Positions 47,288 to 57,264 of a DNA stretch of 64,000 nucleotides are shown piece after piece; within the stretch, counting starts at the first letter, position 1, and each line of letters begins with the position of its first letter. The notes under the pieces were generated by a model. It did not search any database. It was given only the letters and a program-made list of their open reading frames with translations, and was not told the DNA's origin. The translations under genes and the position numbers were made by a program. The stretch comes from Rubrivivax sp. (lineage in GTDB: Bacteria > Pseudomonadota > Gammaproteobacteria > Burkholderiales > Burkholderiaceae). Location of the stretch: positions 27,489 to 91,488 of the forward strand of contig JAEUOZ010000041.1 in assembly GCA_016790225.1 (NCBI GenBank). The letters run 5' to 3'.

Positions 47288-49591
47288 TCAGGCGTTGGCT
47301 GTTGCCCGGGTGTTCTTGTGCGCGCCGGCCCTGGCGCCCTGGCCCGCAGCCTCGTGCTGGCTGACCCATGCCAGCGCGGCGGATGGCGGCATGGCTCGGG
47401 CGAACAGCCAGCCTTGCCCGAGATCGCATCCGGCCTGTCGCAGTTCGGTTCGCTCCTCTTCCCGCTCGACACCCTCGGCGGTCACCTGCAGTCCCAGCCC
47501 GTGACCCAGCTGCACGATGCTGCGCAGCAAGGCGATGCGCGCGGGCGACTGGTCAACCCGGTCGACGAAGCTGCGGTCGATCTTCAGTTCGGACACCGGC
47601 AGGCGCTGCAGGTAGGCCAGGGAGGAGTAGCCGGTGCCGAAGTCATCGATCGACCAGCGCACGCCGGCCTCGCGCAGCGCGTGCATCCGCGGCAGCGACC
47701 GCTCGGCATCGTCCATCAACCGGCCTTCGGTGATCTCCAGCGTCAGTCGGCTCAGCGGGGCGCCAGCGCGCCGCGCTTGTTCGCACAGCCAGTCCGCGAA
47801 GCTGTCGTCCAGCAAATCGGCCGTGCTGACGTTGACCGAGACCTGCAGGTCCAGTGCCTGCACGACGGGGTGCGTGCAGAAGTCCAGCGCCTGCTCGACC
47901 ATGCAGCGGGTGATCACGCCGACCATGCCGGCCGCCTCGGCGAAGGGCACAAATTCGGCGGGCGAGACCGTGCCCCACTCCGGGTGCTGCCATCTCACCA
48001 GGGCCTCGAAGCCGCAGCAGCGGTGGGCCGGCGTGACCACTTCCTGGCCGGGCGGTGCGTCCGGCTCCATCAACGACACCTTGGGCTGCAGCCACATCTG
48101 CAGGCCACCGCTGGTGGCGGCCTGCCGCAGGCTGCTGATCAAGACGAGTTGCCGCCGCCGCTGCAGCGGGTCGATCCTTTCGAAGCGCCGAGACGCCACG
48201 CGCAGGCGCCTGGCGTCGGCCAGCGCCTCTTCGGCCTCGCGCAGCACGCGGGCCAGGTCGGCGCCGAGGCCGGTCTCGGCTGCTGCACGTGACCAGCCAC
48301 AACGGAACTGGGGGTCGATGCTCACGTCGGCGCAGGTCACCGGTGCCGAAAGGCTGTCAAGAACCGCCAACCGCACCTGTTCGAGCTGACCCTGTGCCGC
48401 GGCTGCATCCGTGCATCCGACGAGGGCGAACGTGCCCGCGCCAAGGTGCGCCGCGCGCCAGCCTTGCGCCGCGGCCGCCTCGCGCAGTCGAGCGCCCAGG
48501 ATTCGCAGCAAGGCATCGCCTGCCAAAGGACCCAGCACATCGTTCACGGCAGCCAGTCGGGCCACGTCCAACAGCAGCGCGGTATCGGGGGCCGGCTCGG
48601 TGCTTGCTGCGCTGCCCTTGTCCCGCGGCGCATCCATGGCCAGCGATCGACGCAGCAGGCCGGCGCGGTTGGGCAGGCCGGTGATCGGTTCCGTGAAGGC
48701 GATCGCTTCGATGCGCGCATTGCGCTCCTCCAGGGTCTGCGCCATGGCGTCCAGCGCCATGCCCACCCGCTCGACTTCGCGCGGGCCGGTCGGGCTTGCC
48801 ACACCGACGCGTGCGCGCAGGTCGCCCTCGGCGATCTGGCGCGCGGTCTCCGCCAGGCGCGCCATGGGCCGCGCCACGCCACGCCCGATGCGCACAGCCA
48901 GGACCGCCGCGGCGGCCAAGGCCAGCAGGGCGACGATCAGCAGCTGGGTTTCTGCAGCGGCGACACGGTCGGCGCCATGCGCCTGCCATGCGGCCACGGC
49001 GCGCTGCTGTGCCAGCGCGAGCCGGCCGCCCAGCGAAACCAGGCGGTCCAGCGCCGGCTGCCCTTCGGCAGCAAACAGGGCCGCTGCCCGCTCGGGCTCA
49101 CCGGATTCGATCCACACGCCGACTTCGGCAAAGACCTCGCGGTAACGATGCCTTGCGGCATCGAGCGCCTGCACCAGGGCCAGTGCGTCGGGCTCGGTGA
49201 TGCGCTCCCTCAGTTCAACCGTCAGACGATCCATGGCGGCCGATTCGGCGTCCAGCGAAGGGTAGATGCGCTCGCGCTCATTGCGGGGCGCCGTGAGCAG
49301 CCGCGCCATGGCGGCACCATGGCCCTGCGCGTGGGTCGCCAGCCCTTGAAGCGCCAGCAGGCGGGGCCATTCCTCGCGCGCCACCCGCTCCGCGGCCAGC
49401 TGAACAGCACGCAGATGCCAGGCCGACAAGGCCACCACCAGCAGCATCAAGAGCAGCAAGGCCGCAAAGGCGGCCCCCAGCTGGGTCGCGAGCCCCTTCG
49501 CGCTGGCGCGGGCGAGCGCCGATCGGGCGGCGGTCGCGGGCTGGATCGACGGATCAGGCATCTCGGCGGTATCGGCCGCCTTTTCCGCCAC
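47288..49591 (-). CDS. Membrane phosphodiesterase with degenerate GGDEF and intact EAL
   Basis: The 767-residue product has a membrane helix at about 38-58, a four-helix periplasmic domain (60-215), a second helix (about 216-236) and a HAMP domain (about 236-290, IGRGVARPMARLAETARQIAEGD). A GGDEF-like domain follows (about 305-440), but the signature reads LGAGTF, so cyclase activity is lost. The EAL domain has intact motifs (FEALVRWQHPEWG and SIDDFGTGYSSLAYL). It therefore most likely degrades cyclic-di-GMP in response to a periplasmic signal. The ATG at 49591 is supported by the following short cytosolic stretch. Confidence 0.9.
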   Translation of the reverse strand: MAEKAADTAEMPDPSIQPATAARSALARASAKGLATQLGAAFAALLLLMLLVVALSAWHLRAVQLAAERVAREEWPRLLALQGLATHAQGHGAAMARLLTAPRNERERIYPSLDAESAAMDRLTVELRERITEPDALALVQALDAARHRYREVFAEVGVWIESGEPERAAALFAAEGQPALDRLVSLGGRLALAQQRAVAAWQAHGADRVAAAETQLLIVALLALAAAAVLAVRIGRGVARPMARLAETARQIAEGDLRARVGVASPTGPREVERVGMALDAMAQTLEERNARIEAIAFTEPITGLPNRAGLLRRSLAMDAPRDKGSAASTEPAPDTALLLDVARLAAVNDVLGPLAGDALLRILGARLREAAAAQGWRAAHLGAGTFALVGCTDAAAAQGQLEQVRLAVLDSLSAPVTCADVSIDPQFRCGWSRAAAETGLGADLARVLREAEEALADARRLRVASRRFERIDPLQRRRQLVLISSLRQAATSGGLQMWLQPKVSLMEPDAPPGQEVVTPAHRCCGFEALVRWQHPEWGTVSPAEFVPFAEAAGMVGVITRCMVEQALDFCTHPVVQALDLQVSVNVSTADLLDDSFADWLCEQARRAGAPLSRLTLEITEGRLMDDAERSLPRMHALREAGVRWSIDDFGTGYSSLAYLQRLPVSELKIDRSFVDRVDQSPARIALLRSIVQLGHGLGLQVTAEGVEREEERTELRQAGCDLGQGWLFARAMPPSAALAWVSQHEAAGQGARAGAHKNTRATANA

Positions 49592-49672
49592 TTGAGAAAC
49601 AGGCCATGCGCCGCCAGCAAGCGCCGGCGCGCCTGGCTCAGTGCTTGCGCACGCGCGCTCCGGGCCAACGCT

Positions 49673-50392
49673 TCAGGTGATGAGACCTTGTGCGCCCAGG
49701 CGGCGCGCCCCGGAACCGGTCTTGCGACGAACGCCGGCCAGCACGCCCAGCGCAGCCAGCGCCAGCAGCCAGGCTTGCGGCTCGGGCACCGGCGTCGTCT
49801 GCGCGAACATCATGTTGTCCAGCACCATGTGGCCGTTGTCGACGAACTCCACCCGGCCGATCAGGGTATTGGAATGAAAGCCGTGGAACTGCGACCAGGC
49901 GTGGACAGCAGACGGCGTCGCCACGATGAGGGTGTCCAGCAGCACGTTCGCCATGCTGTAGAACTCCAGCGTCAGCTGCGCATCGTTGGAAGGCAAGCCG
50001 AACATCTCGCCGATCTGATCTGATTCGGCCCCGTAGAAGCCGAAGTGGTTGACACCGCCGGCGAAACTGAAGGCAATGCGGGTGGGCGGGGCCGACACGC
50101 CGAAGTACCGGGTGTCGTCAAAGCCGGTCGTGATCATGGCCCCGTTCCCCAGCCCATAGAACACGCCAGGGCCCAGGCTGATCCGATCGCCATTGCCATC
50201 CAGATTTTCGTAACTCAGGCCGTTGGCAAAGTTGTAGGTGACCGGCGAGATGTCCACGCCCAGGTCGAAGCGCTCGACGTGCGCACCGGCAAAGCTGCCC
50301 ACGCCGATGCCCGAGCTGACTTGTGCCAGGGCAGGCATCGTCGCCATCGCGCCGACAGCCAGCACGCCCGCGCCAAAGATCTTTCTGTTCAT
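49673..50392 (-). CDS. PEP-CTERM sorting-domain protein
   Basis: The 239-residue product has a signal peptide (residues 1-25, ending MPALAQVSS), a beta-rich middle with little similarity to known enzymes, and a C-terminal PEP-CTERM signal: VPEP, a hydrophobic stretch (WLLALAALGVLAG) and the basic RRK. Such proteins are cleaved and anchored by exosortase in bacteria that make exopolysaccharide. No exosortase gene is in the window. ATG 50392 is chosen because the Lys-rich signal starts there. Function unknown. Confidence 0.87.
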   Translation of the reverse strand: MNRKIFGAGVLAVGAMATMPALAQVSSGIGVGSFAGAHVERFDLGVDISPVTYNFANGLSYENLDGNGDRISLGPGVFYGLGNGAMITTGFDDTRYFGVSAPPTRIAFSFAGGVNHFGFYGAESDQIGEMFGLPSNDAQLTLEFYSMANVLLDTLIVATPSAVHAWSQFHGFHSNTLIGRVEFVDNGHMVLDNMMFAQTTPVPEPQAWLLALAALGVLAGVRRKTGSGARRLGAQGLIT

Positions 50393-50590
50393 GTGAGTGC
50401 TCCCTTGCTGAACGAGGTGCATGTTCCCACCTTGGGTCGCACCGGTTCACGGGAGTCGCGACGTCCACCCCCCGCGCCTGCGGGGGGGTGATGCGCGGGA
50501 CACCGTGGACGCCGTCAGCCCGGCGGCAAGCCTCGCGCCGCTGACGCCGTTTGCCCGTTACCTGGGTGAAGGCCGGACAATCACGCCGCG

Positions 50591-52066
50591 ATGAAGATCT
50601 TCCTGTCCTACCCTTCCGCGAGCCGCCCGCTGGCCGAGCGTCTGCGGCTCGCGCTGGAGGCCGAAGGGCACGAGGTCTTCTTTGACCGCAGCGATCTGCG
50701 CAGCGGCGAATACTTCCACCAGGCGCTGCGCGAGGCGATCCAGGACTGCGAGGTCTTCGTCTTCCTGGTCACGCCGGCTTCGGTGGCGCGCGGCAGCTAC
50801 TGCCTCACGGAACTGGCCCAGGCCGAGCAGCGCTGGCGGCGCCCGGGGGGGCACGTGCTGCCGGTGCTGCTGGAACCCACGCCGCTGGCTGACATTCCAC
50901 CCTATCTCCAGGCGGTGACGCTGCTGCAGCCGCGCGGCGAGCCGGTGGCGGAGACGGTGGCCGCCGTGGCCGCGCTGAGCGGTGGCGCTGGACGGCACCG
51001 CAGGGCCTGGCTTGCCGGCGGCGCAGCGGCCGCCGCCCTGGCGCTGGCGCTGGGCCTGTGGCAGTGGCAGAGCGCCCGGCAGGCGGCCGAGCAGCGGCGC
51101 CAGACCCTGGCCGAGGATACGCAGATGGCCGCTGAGGCCACGCGTTATGCACTGCTCTGCGAACAGGGCAGCCACGCCACGGCCTGGGCCGGCCTGAGCA
51201 CCCTGCCCGCGCGCCCTGGCGCGGCCGAGGTCTTGCGCCTGGCACGCCAGAACTGCGCGATGGAGTGGCTGCGCAACGCCCGTGTCACCGCCGGGCAGCA
51301 GACCTTCACGCAACTGGTGGCGCCGCTCAAGCCGGTGCTGGCCGAGGGCCTGGCCAAGGCCGAGCACCCCGAGCGCCTGGCGACGCTGCGCGCGCACCTG
51401 GGCTGGGCCGAGTTTCTGGAGCGCCGCGAGGGCGGCACGGCCAACCCCGTCAACAGCTACCGCCAGGCGCTGCAGGACGATCCGCGCAACCCTCATGCCC
51501 TGGCCATGTACGGCCACAACCTGCTGTTTACCGGGCAGGATCTGGCCGCGGGGCAATCGCTGTTCGACCAGGCGCTGGCCGCTGCGGACGCTGCGGTCAA
51601 GGCCCGCCCCGATGACGCCAGCGCCCAGGCCACGCGGCGCCATGTGCAGGAGCTGGCGCTGGGCCAGGCGATCGAGCGCGAGACCCTGCAGCCCTGGGCC
51701 CTGCGCATCGCCAACGCCGTGCGTCAGCAGCCGGGCACGCTGCCGCCCGATCTGGCGCGGCGCTTCTGGTCCGTCTACTACAGCCGCTGGCCGCGCGCGG
51801 AACCGCGAGAGTCTGCGCTGGCCCTGCCGCCGGCCGAGGCGCTGGCCACCTTCGAGTGGACGCAGCCGGCCGAACGTGTGCCCGATCACGAGCGTGAGCT
51901 GTGGCGTTATGTGCAATCGCGCCTGCTGGCCCAGGCGGGGCAGACGGCGCAGGCGCGCAGCCAGTTGCTGCAGCTGCAGCAGCGCTTCAAGGCGGCGCAG
52001 CAACGCGGCTCCCTGCCCGATGCGGTGGACGCGGCGCTGAAGCAGCTCGGCCCTGCGCCGCGCTGA
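50591..52066 (+). CDS. TIR-domain protein with membrane helix and TPR-like region
   Basis: The 491-residue product has an N-terminal TIR domain (1-125: MKIFLSYPSASRPLAERLRLALEA without gap, then VFVFLVTPASVARGSYCLTEL). The glutamate of NADase-active TIRs is present (E74 in SYCLTEL). A membrane helix follows (about 139-157) and then an all-helical region (165-491) with TPR-like repeats. Such TIR-TM-TPR proteins may sense a partner through the helices and hydrolyse NAD or signal through the TIR domain. No defence genes flank it. The promoter is shared with the divergent PEP-CTERM gene. Confidence 0.82.
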   Translation: MKIFLSYPSASRPLAERLRLALEAEGHEVFFDRSDLRSGEYFHQALREAIQDCEVFVFLVTPASVARGSYCLTELAQAEQRWRRPGGHVLPVLLEPTPLADIPPYLQAVTLLQPRGEPVAETVAAVAALSGGAGRHRRAWLAGGAAAAALALALGLWQWQSARQAAEQRRQTLAEDTQMAAEATRYALLCEQGSHATAWAGLSTLPARPGAAEVLRLARQNCAMEWLRNARVTAGQQTFTQLVAPLKPVLAEGLAKAEHPERLATLRAHLGWAEFLERREGGTANPVNSYRQALQDDPRNPHALAMYGHNLLFTGQDLAAGQSLFDQALAAADAAVKARPDDASAQATRRHVQELALGQAIERETLQPWALRIANAVRQQPGTLPPDLARRFWSVYYSRWPRAEPRESALALPPAEALATFEWTQPAERVPDHERELWRYVQSRLLAQAGQTAQARSQLLQLQQRFKAAQQRGSLPDAVDAALKQLGPAPR

Positions 52067-52207
52067 ACCGCGCGTGCCGCCGGCGCCGGGCGGCCGCGCG
52101 GCCGTCGTGGCCTGGCGGGTCGCCAGGAAGGGACGCCCTGGCGGACCCGGGTCCGGATCAGGGTCCGGATGACTCGGCAGGCCGCAGCGGCAACCGCGTG
52201 TCAGGGC

Positions 52208-52228
52208 GTGTCATCATCCGAGTGACAC
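52208..52228. promoter_or_regulatory. Inverted repeat upstream of the M20 amidohydrolase gene
   Basis: GTGTCA (52208-52213) and TGACAC (52223-52228) form a perfect 6-bp dyad with a 9-base spacer, ending 27 bases before the amidohydrolase start. The size and position suit a dimeric regulator such as GntR or LysR type. Evidence is limited to the symmetry. Confidence 0.35.
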
Positions 52229-52255
52229 CGCTTGCGCCCGCACGGGCTTCCTGCC

Positions 52256-53440
52256 ATGAGCTTTCGCCCCCGCTGTTTCTGCCAACGCGGCGATCTCGCC
52301 GGCGCTGCCGGCTTCCTGTCGGCCACGCGCCAGCACATCCACCAGCACCCCGAGCTCTCGTTCGAGGAGGTCGATACCGCCGATCTGGTGGCTCGACACC
52401 TGCAGGAATGGGGCTGGCAGGTCACGCGCCAGGTGGGCGGCCACGGCGTGGTGGGCAGCTTGAGCGTGGGTGACGGCACGCGCAGCATCGCCTTGCGGGC
52501 CGACATGGATGCGCTGCCCATCCCGGAAAACACCGGCCGCCCCTGGGCCAGCCGCAAGGCCGGGGTGATGCACGCCTGCGGACATGACGGCCACACGACC
52601 ATGCTGCTGGGCGCCGCACAGGCCCTGGCGGCCAGCCGCGACTTTTCGGGCACGGTGCACCTGGTCTTCCAGCCCGCCGAAGAGGCCGGCCAGGGCAGCG
52701 GCGCGCAGCGCATGATCGCCGACGGCCTGTTCGAGCGCTTTCCCTGCGATGCGATCTTCGGCCTGCACAACTCGCCGGGCGTGCCCAGCGGCAGCTTCGG
52801 CTTCGGCGCCGGGCCCTTCATGTCGGCCTCGGATTCCGCGCGCATCACGATCCGCGGCCAGGGCGGGCATGCGGCGCGGCCCCACCAGACGGTGGATCCG
52901 ATCCTCGTCGCCGGCAGCCTGGTGATGGCGCTGCAGAGCGTGGTCTCGCGCAACATCGATCCGCGGCAGACCGCCATCGTCACCATCGGCGCGCTGCACG
53001 CCGGATCGGCCTACAACGTGATCCCCGACGAAGCGATGCTGGGCCTGAGCATCCGTTCCTTCGACGCCGAGGTGCGAGACCGGCTGGAGCAGCGCATCCG
53101 CGATCTGGTCACCCATCATGTTCGGGGTTATGGTGCAGAGGCGGTGATCGCCTACGAACGCGGTTACCCGGTGGTGGTGAACAGCGCCGCCGAGACCGAG
53201 TTTGCGCGCCAGGTGGCCGAAGAACTTGTCGGCCCCGAGCGCGTCATCGCCCCCTTCCCGCCCGTCACGGGCAGCGAAGACTTCGCCTACTACCTGCTGC
53301 ACAAGCCGGGATGCTTCCTGCGCCTGGGCAACGGCGACAGCGCTATGCTGCACAACCCGGCCTACGACTTCAACGACGAGATTCTGACCGTCGGCGCGGA
53401 GTACTGGACGCGCCTGGCGCAGCGCTTCCTGGCGGCCTGA
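52256..53440 (+). CDS. M20-family amidohydrolase (hippurate hydrolase-like)
   Basis: The 394-residue product is an M20D metallohydrolase like hippurate hydrolase, IAA-amino acid hydrolase or AbgA. Metal-binding motifs include HACGHDGHTTMLLGAA, the catalytic Glu in QPAEEAGQG, FGLHNSPGVPSG, and GGHAARPHQTVDP in the lid domain; the last ligand His lies in MLHNPAYDFND. It cleaves N-acylated amino acids. ATG 52256 gives MSFRPRCF and is preferred over an upstream frame start. It stands alone, with a dyad upstream. Confidence 0.92.
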   Translation: MSFRPRCFCQRGDLAGAAGFLSATRQHIHQHPELSFEEVDTADLVARHLQEWGWQVTRQVGGHGVVGSLSVGDGTRSIALRADMDALPIPENTGRPWASRKAGVMHACGHDGHTTMLLGAAQALAASRDFSGTVHLVFQPAEEAGQGSGAQRMIADGLFERFPCDAIFGLHNSPGVPSGSFGFGAGPFMSASDSARITIRGQGGHAARPHQTVDPILVAGSLVMALQSVVSRNIDPRQTAIVTIGALHAGSAYNVIPDEAMLGLSIRSFDAEVRDRLEQRIRDLVTHHVRGYGAEAVIAYERGYPVVVNSAAETEFARQVAEELVGPERVIAPFPPVTGSEDFAYYLLHKPGCFLRLGNGDSAMLHNPAYDFNDEILTVGAEYWTRLAQRFLAA

Positions 53441-53686
53441 GTCGGCCCCAGGCCGTCGCGGCCTGAGACACGGGTTTTCCAGGGGCCGCAGAAGGGTTGC
53501 CAGGCCGGCGTTCGGGCGCCCCGGCGCTACGATGAGCCACCGTGCCGCGGAATGCGGGCTGCACCGGGGAAACCGCACTTCCCCAGCGCCTGGTGTCCCG
53601 AGGCGCGCCTGGCCCAGGCAGCCCCGGCAGCCCCGGCGCCGACGATCCAGGTCTCCCCGCGCAGTCCACCCATCGCCGATCCATCC

Positions 53687-55093
53687 ATGAGCTCTACCCC
53701 GCAGGACCGCATGAGCCAGCTTTCCGAGCTGGCACCGGAACTCGCCTCCACCGTCGTGCGCGTGGCAGGCGACATCGCCCTGGTCATCGGCGACGATGGC
53801 GTCATCCGCAACGTGGCCGAAGGCAGCACCTCGCTGCGCGGTGACGACAGCGACTGGGTGGGCAAGGCCTGGGCGGAGACGGTGGCGGACAGCGCGCGCC
53901 AGAAGGTGGAGCTGCTGCTGCAGGAAGCGCAGCGCCACGGCGTCTCCCAGCGGCGCGAGCTGAACCATCCGCTGCGGCCCGGTGCCGCCGACGTGCCCGT
54001 CTCCTGGGCTGCGGTGCGGCTGGGCGAGCGCGGGCCGGTTCTGGCGGTCGGCCGCGACCTGCGGGCCGTGAGCGCGATCCAGCAACGCTTCATCGCGGCA
54101 CAGCAGGAGCTGGAGCGCGAATACTGGCAGCGTCGCCAGGCCGACGAGCGCTACCGCCAGCTCTTCCAGGTGGCCACGGATGCGGTGCTGGTGCTCGACG
54201 CCGATTCGCTGCAGGTGCTGGAGGCCAACCCCGCGGCCATCGAGCTGCTGGGGCTCGCCGGGGATCGGCTGCACGCGTGCATCGAGGCCATCGGCCTGCC
54301 CGCACTGGATGAGCTGCTGGTCACCGCGCGCACCACCGGCCGCGCCGCAGAGATCCGCCTGCGGGTGGCCGCCAGCGCCGTGGCGATCGACCTGTCTGCC
54401 ACGCCCTTCCGTGCCGAGCAGCGGCACTGCCTGCTGCTGCGTGCCCGCCGCGCCGAGACGGCGGACGTCGAACCCCAGGCCCTGCGCGAATTCATGGGCC
54501 AGACGCCCGACGCGGTGGTGGTCACCGATTCGGTCGGTCGCGTGCTCTGGGCCAACCCCGCCTTTGTCGAGCTGTGCCAGGCCGCCTCCGAGCTGAGCCT
54601 GCGCGGCAGCGCGCTGTCCGAGGCACTCGGCGGAGACGCGGTCCAATGGGTCACGCTGCTGTCTCGTGTGCGCACCAAGGGCATCGTCGGCCAGGCCACC
54701 GTGAGCCTGCGGCCGGCGGATTCGCCGGCCCTGCTCGCCAGCGTCTCGGCGGCCCTGCTGGCCGAGGGCGACCAGGAGCACATCGGCTTCAGCTTGCGCC
54801 TGGATGCGGCCACGATGGCGCCGGTGGGCAGCCCGGCCGATCTGGGACAGGACATGGGCCAGCTGGCCGGCCACCTGGGCCGGCTCAACCTCCAGGAACT
54901 GCTGGGCGAGGCCTCGCGCGTGGCCGAACTGCACTTCATCCAGGCCGCGCTGCGCTCTGCGGCGGGGCGGGTGGACGGCGCAGCCGAGCTGCTGCGCGTG
55001 AGTGCTGCGCATCTGGCGGAGCGCATGCAGCAGCTGGGCATGCCCCTGCCGGCGCTGAGCGGGCAGTCGGGCTCTCCCGAATGGCCGAACTGA
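53687..55093 (+). CDS. ppsR: PpsR/CrtJ-type photosynthesis gene repressor
   Basis: The 468-residue product has the PpsR plan: an N-terminal PAS-like domain (about 18-135), a helical Q-linker (about 135-160, with QQELEREYWQRRQADERYRQ), PAS1 (about 160-270), PAS2 (about 280-390) and a C-terminal Fis-type helix-turn-helix (about 415-455, FIQAALRSAAGRVDGAAELL). PpsR represses photosynthesis genes in the presence of oxygen or light and can be antagonised by a bacteriophytochrome. The HTH lacks the redox cysteine of the Rhodobacter protein. No TGT-N12-ACA box was seen upstream. It overlaps the bphP start by 13 bp. Confidence 0.85.
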   Translation: MSSTPQDRMSQLSELAPELASTVVRVAGDIALVIGDDGVIRNVAEGSTSLRGDDSDWVGKAWAETVADSARQKVELLLQEAQRHGVSQRRELNHPLRPGAADVPVSWAAVRLGERGPVLAVGRDLRAVSAIQQRFIAAQQELEREYWQRRQADERYRQLFQVATDAVLVLDADSLQVLEANPAAIELLGLAGDRLHACIEAIGLPALDELLVTARTTGRAAEIRLRVAASAVAIDLSATPFRAEQRHCLLLRARRAETADVEPQALREFMGQTPDAVVVTDSVGRVLWANPAFVELCQAASELSLRGSALSEALGGDAVQWVTLLSRVRTKGIVGQATVSLRPADSPALLASVSAALLAEGDQEHIGFSLRLDAATMAPVGSPADLGQDMGQLAGHLGRLNLQELLGEASRVAELHFIQAALRSAAGRVDGAAELLRVSAAHLAERMQQLGMPLPALSGQSGSPEWPN

Positions 55094-57264
55094 ACGCCTC
55101 GGACGGCCCTGCCTTCGGGCAGGCCGATCTGAGCAACTGCGATCGCGAGCCGATCCATCTGGCGGGCTCGGTGCAGCCTCATGGTGCGCTGCTGCTGATC
55201 GACGCGGAGCGCCGGATCCGGCAGGCCAGCGCCAACGCCCGCTCGGTGCTGGGTCAAGACGCCAGCGAACTCATCGGCCAGCCGCTGGGCACGCTGGATG
55301 CGGCGCTGGACCACGCCGTGGCCGAACTGCTGCCCCAGCTGACAGAACATCCCCGGCCGCTGCGGCTGCGCATCGGCACACGCGGCTTCGAGGGCCTGGC
55401 ACACCGCGCACCGGGCGGCGGCGTGGTGATCGAACTCAGCGATGTGCTGCGGCCGTCCGCCGTCGATCTGCCCGATGACGAGCGCGAGCTGTTGATCGCC
55501 GCGGCCATCCGGCGCTTCACGGCCGCCGCGAGCATCGGCACGCTGGCCGATGCGGTGGTCTCGTGCCTGCGCGAGCTCACGGGCCATGATCGGGTGCTGT
55601 TCTACCGCTTCGATGCCGATGGCCACGGCAGCGTGATCGCCGAAGCGCGCGATCCGCGCCTGTCTGCGCTGCTGGGCCACCACTATCCGGCCAGCGACAT
55701 CCCGCGCCAGGCGCGCGCGCTCTACGTGCGCAACCGTGTGCGCGTGCTCGACGATGTGGACGCCGTCGCGGCGCCGCTGGTTCCCCCGCTGAGGCCCGAC
55801 AGCGGGCAGGCGCTGGACATGTCCTGGTGTCACCTGCGCACGATGTCCCCGGTGCACCTGCAATACCTGCGCAACATGGGCGTGGCGGCGTCGCTGTCGG
55901 CCTCGCTGGTGCGCGATGGCCAGCTGTGGGGCCTGGTGGCCATGCACCACGGCACGCCGCGCGGCGTCAGGCTGGCGATGCGCGCCGCGGTCGAGCTGCT
56001 GGCCGAGGTGGCCAGCACGCGCATCGCGGCCATTGAAAACTACGCTCACGCCCAGGTGTCGCTGCTGGTGCGCCGTCTGCAGCAACGGCTGATCGACGCC
56101 ACCACGGTGGAAGGCGACTGGCGGCTCGCGCTGCTGCGCACACCGCAGACGCTGCTGGCCCCACTGGAAGCGACCGGTGCCGCCCTGGTGCACGAAGGCG
56201 AGATCCTGACCACGGGCGAGGTGCCCTCCACGGCCGAGCTGCGCGAGCTGCTGCAGTGGGTGGACGCCCAGCCGCGCCCGCCGCTGGACGACGGCGCGGC
56301 CGATGTCGGCGGCGCGCGCGATCCGGTCTTCAGCTGTTCTTCCGTGGAAGGCGCCAACCCGGCCCTGGCGCCGCTCACGCCCACGGCCTGCGGCGTGCTG
56401 GCGGTGAGCCTGTCCAACCGCCAGGCCGACTGGTTGATGTGGTTCCGCAAGGAGCAGCTGCGCACCATCACCTGGGCCGGCAATCCCAGCAAGCCGGTCA
56501 CCCTGGGGCCGGGCGATTTCAGCCAGCTGAGCCCGCGCACCAGCTTTGCCGCCTGGAGCGAGATCGTGCGCGGCACGGCCTTGCCCTGGTCGATCGCCGA
56601 TCGCGTGACGGGCCGTGCCATCGGCGCCGCGCTGGCGGACATCATCGTCCAGGTGCACGCCGTTCGCATGCTCATCGCCGAGGCTCAGCTGCTGCAGATC
56701 CGCGGCACGGTACAGACCGCCAACGAACCGGTTCTGGTGACGGACGCGGCCGGCCGGCTGATCTTCGCCAATGCCGCGCTGCGCACGCTGCGCGGTGGTG
56801 GCCCCGAGGCTGCGGCGGGCCTGCCCGTGGCCGATCTCTTTGACGATCCGGCGCAGGTGCAGCAGCGGCTCGGCGGCCTGGAGCGCCAGCCCTGGCGTGG
56901 CGAGTGGGCGCTGCGGCGCGAGGGTCAGAGTGCCCTGCCCGTCGCCGTGCGCGCGGAAACCGTCCCCGGGCGGGACGGGCGTGCGCTGGGCATCATCATC
57001 GCCGTCACCGATCTCAGCAACCTCAAGCGCACCGTGGCGGCGCGCCGCGCCCTGGAAGCGTCGCTGGCCTCGGTGGGCACCGCCGTCGGCGGCCCGGCGG
57101 ACGTCGTCGTTGCTGCCATCGTGGCCAATGCCAGCCTTGCGGCGATGGACATCGCCGAGGCGGGCGTCGGCCCGCCCGTCGCCCCGCTGCTCCAGGAGCT
57201 GGAGTCTTCGGCCCGGCGCGCGGCCGCGCTGTACGCCCAGGTCCGTCAGCTCGGCAGGCCCTGA
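55081..57264 (+). CDS. bphP: Bacteriophytochrome with PAS output and no kinase
   Basis: The 727-residue product has the phytochrome photosensory core. C20 in NCDREPIHLAGSVQPHG is the biliverdin-binding cysteine of the N-terminal PAS domain. The GAF domain follows with the PASDIP motif (about residue 204), and the PHY domain has the PRTSF tongue motif (about 484). A further PAS domain lies at about 540-645, followed by a 70-residue helical tail. There is no HisKA or HATPase domain. Length and layout resemble BphP1 of Rhodopseudomonas palustris, which binds its PpsR directly under far-red light. The overlap with ppsR supports the same here. A GTG/other start is not needed. Confidence 0.92.
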   Translation: MAELNASDGPAFGQADLSNCDREPIHLAGSVQPHGALLLIDAERRIRQASANARSVLGQDASELIGQPLGTLDAALDHAVAELLPQLTEHPRPLRLRIGTRGFEGLAHRAPGGGVVIELSDVLRPSAVDLPDDERELLIAAAIRRFTAAASIGTLADAVVSCLRELTGHDRVLFYRFDADGHGSVIAEARDPRLSALLGHHYPASDIPRQARALYVRNRVRVLDDVDAVAAPLVPPLRPDSGQALDMSWCHLRTMSPVHLQYLRNMGVAASLSASLVRDGQLWGLVAMHHGTPRGVRLAMRAAVELLAEVASTRIAAIENYAHAQVSLLVRRLQQRLIDATTVEGDWRLALLRTPQTLLAPLEATGAALVHEGEILTTGEVPSTAELRELLQWVDAQPRPPLDDGAADVGGARDPVFSCSSVEGANPALAPLTPTACGVLAVSLSNRQADWLMWFRKEQLRTITWAGNPSKPVTLGPGDFSQLSPRTSFAAWSEIVRGTALPWSIADRVTGRAIGAALADIIVQVHAVRMLIAEAQLLQIRGTVQTANEPVLVTDAAGRLIFANAALRTLRGGGPEAAAGLPVADLFDDPAQVQQRLGGLERQPWRGEWALRREGQSALPVAVRAETVPGRDGRALGIIIAVTDLSNLKRTVAARRALEASLASVGTAVGGPADVVVAAIVANASLAAMDIAEAGVGPPVAPLLQELESSARRAAALYAQVRQLGRP

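Noticed and set aside
53441..53686. A PpsR binding site (TGT-N12-ACA) in front of ppsR
   Set aside because: No matching pair with the right spacing was found on reading this interval.
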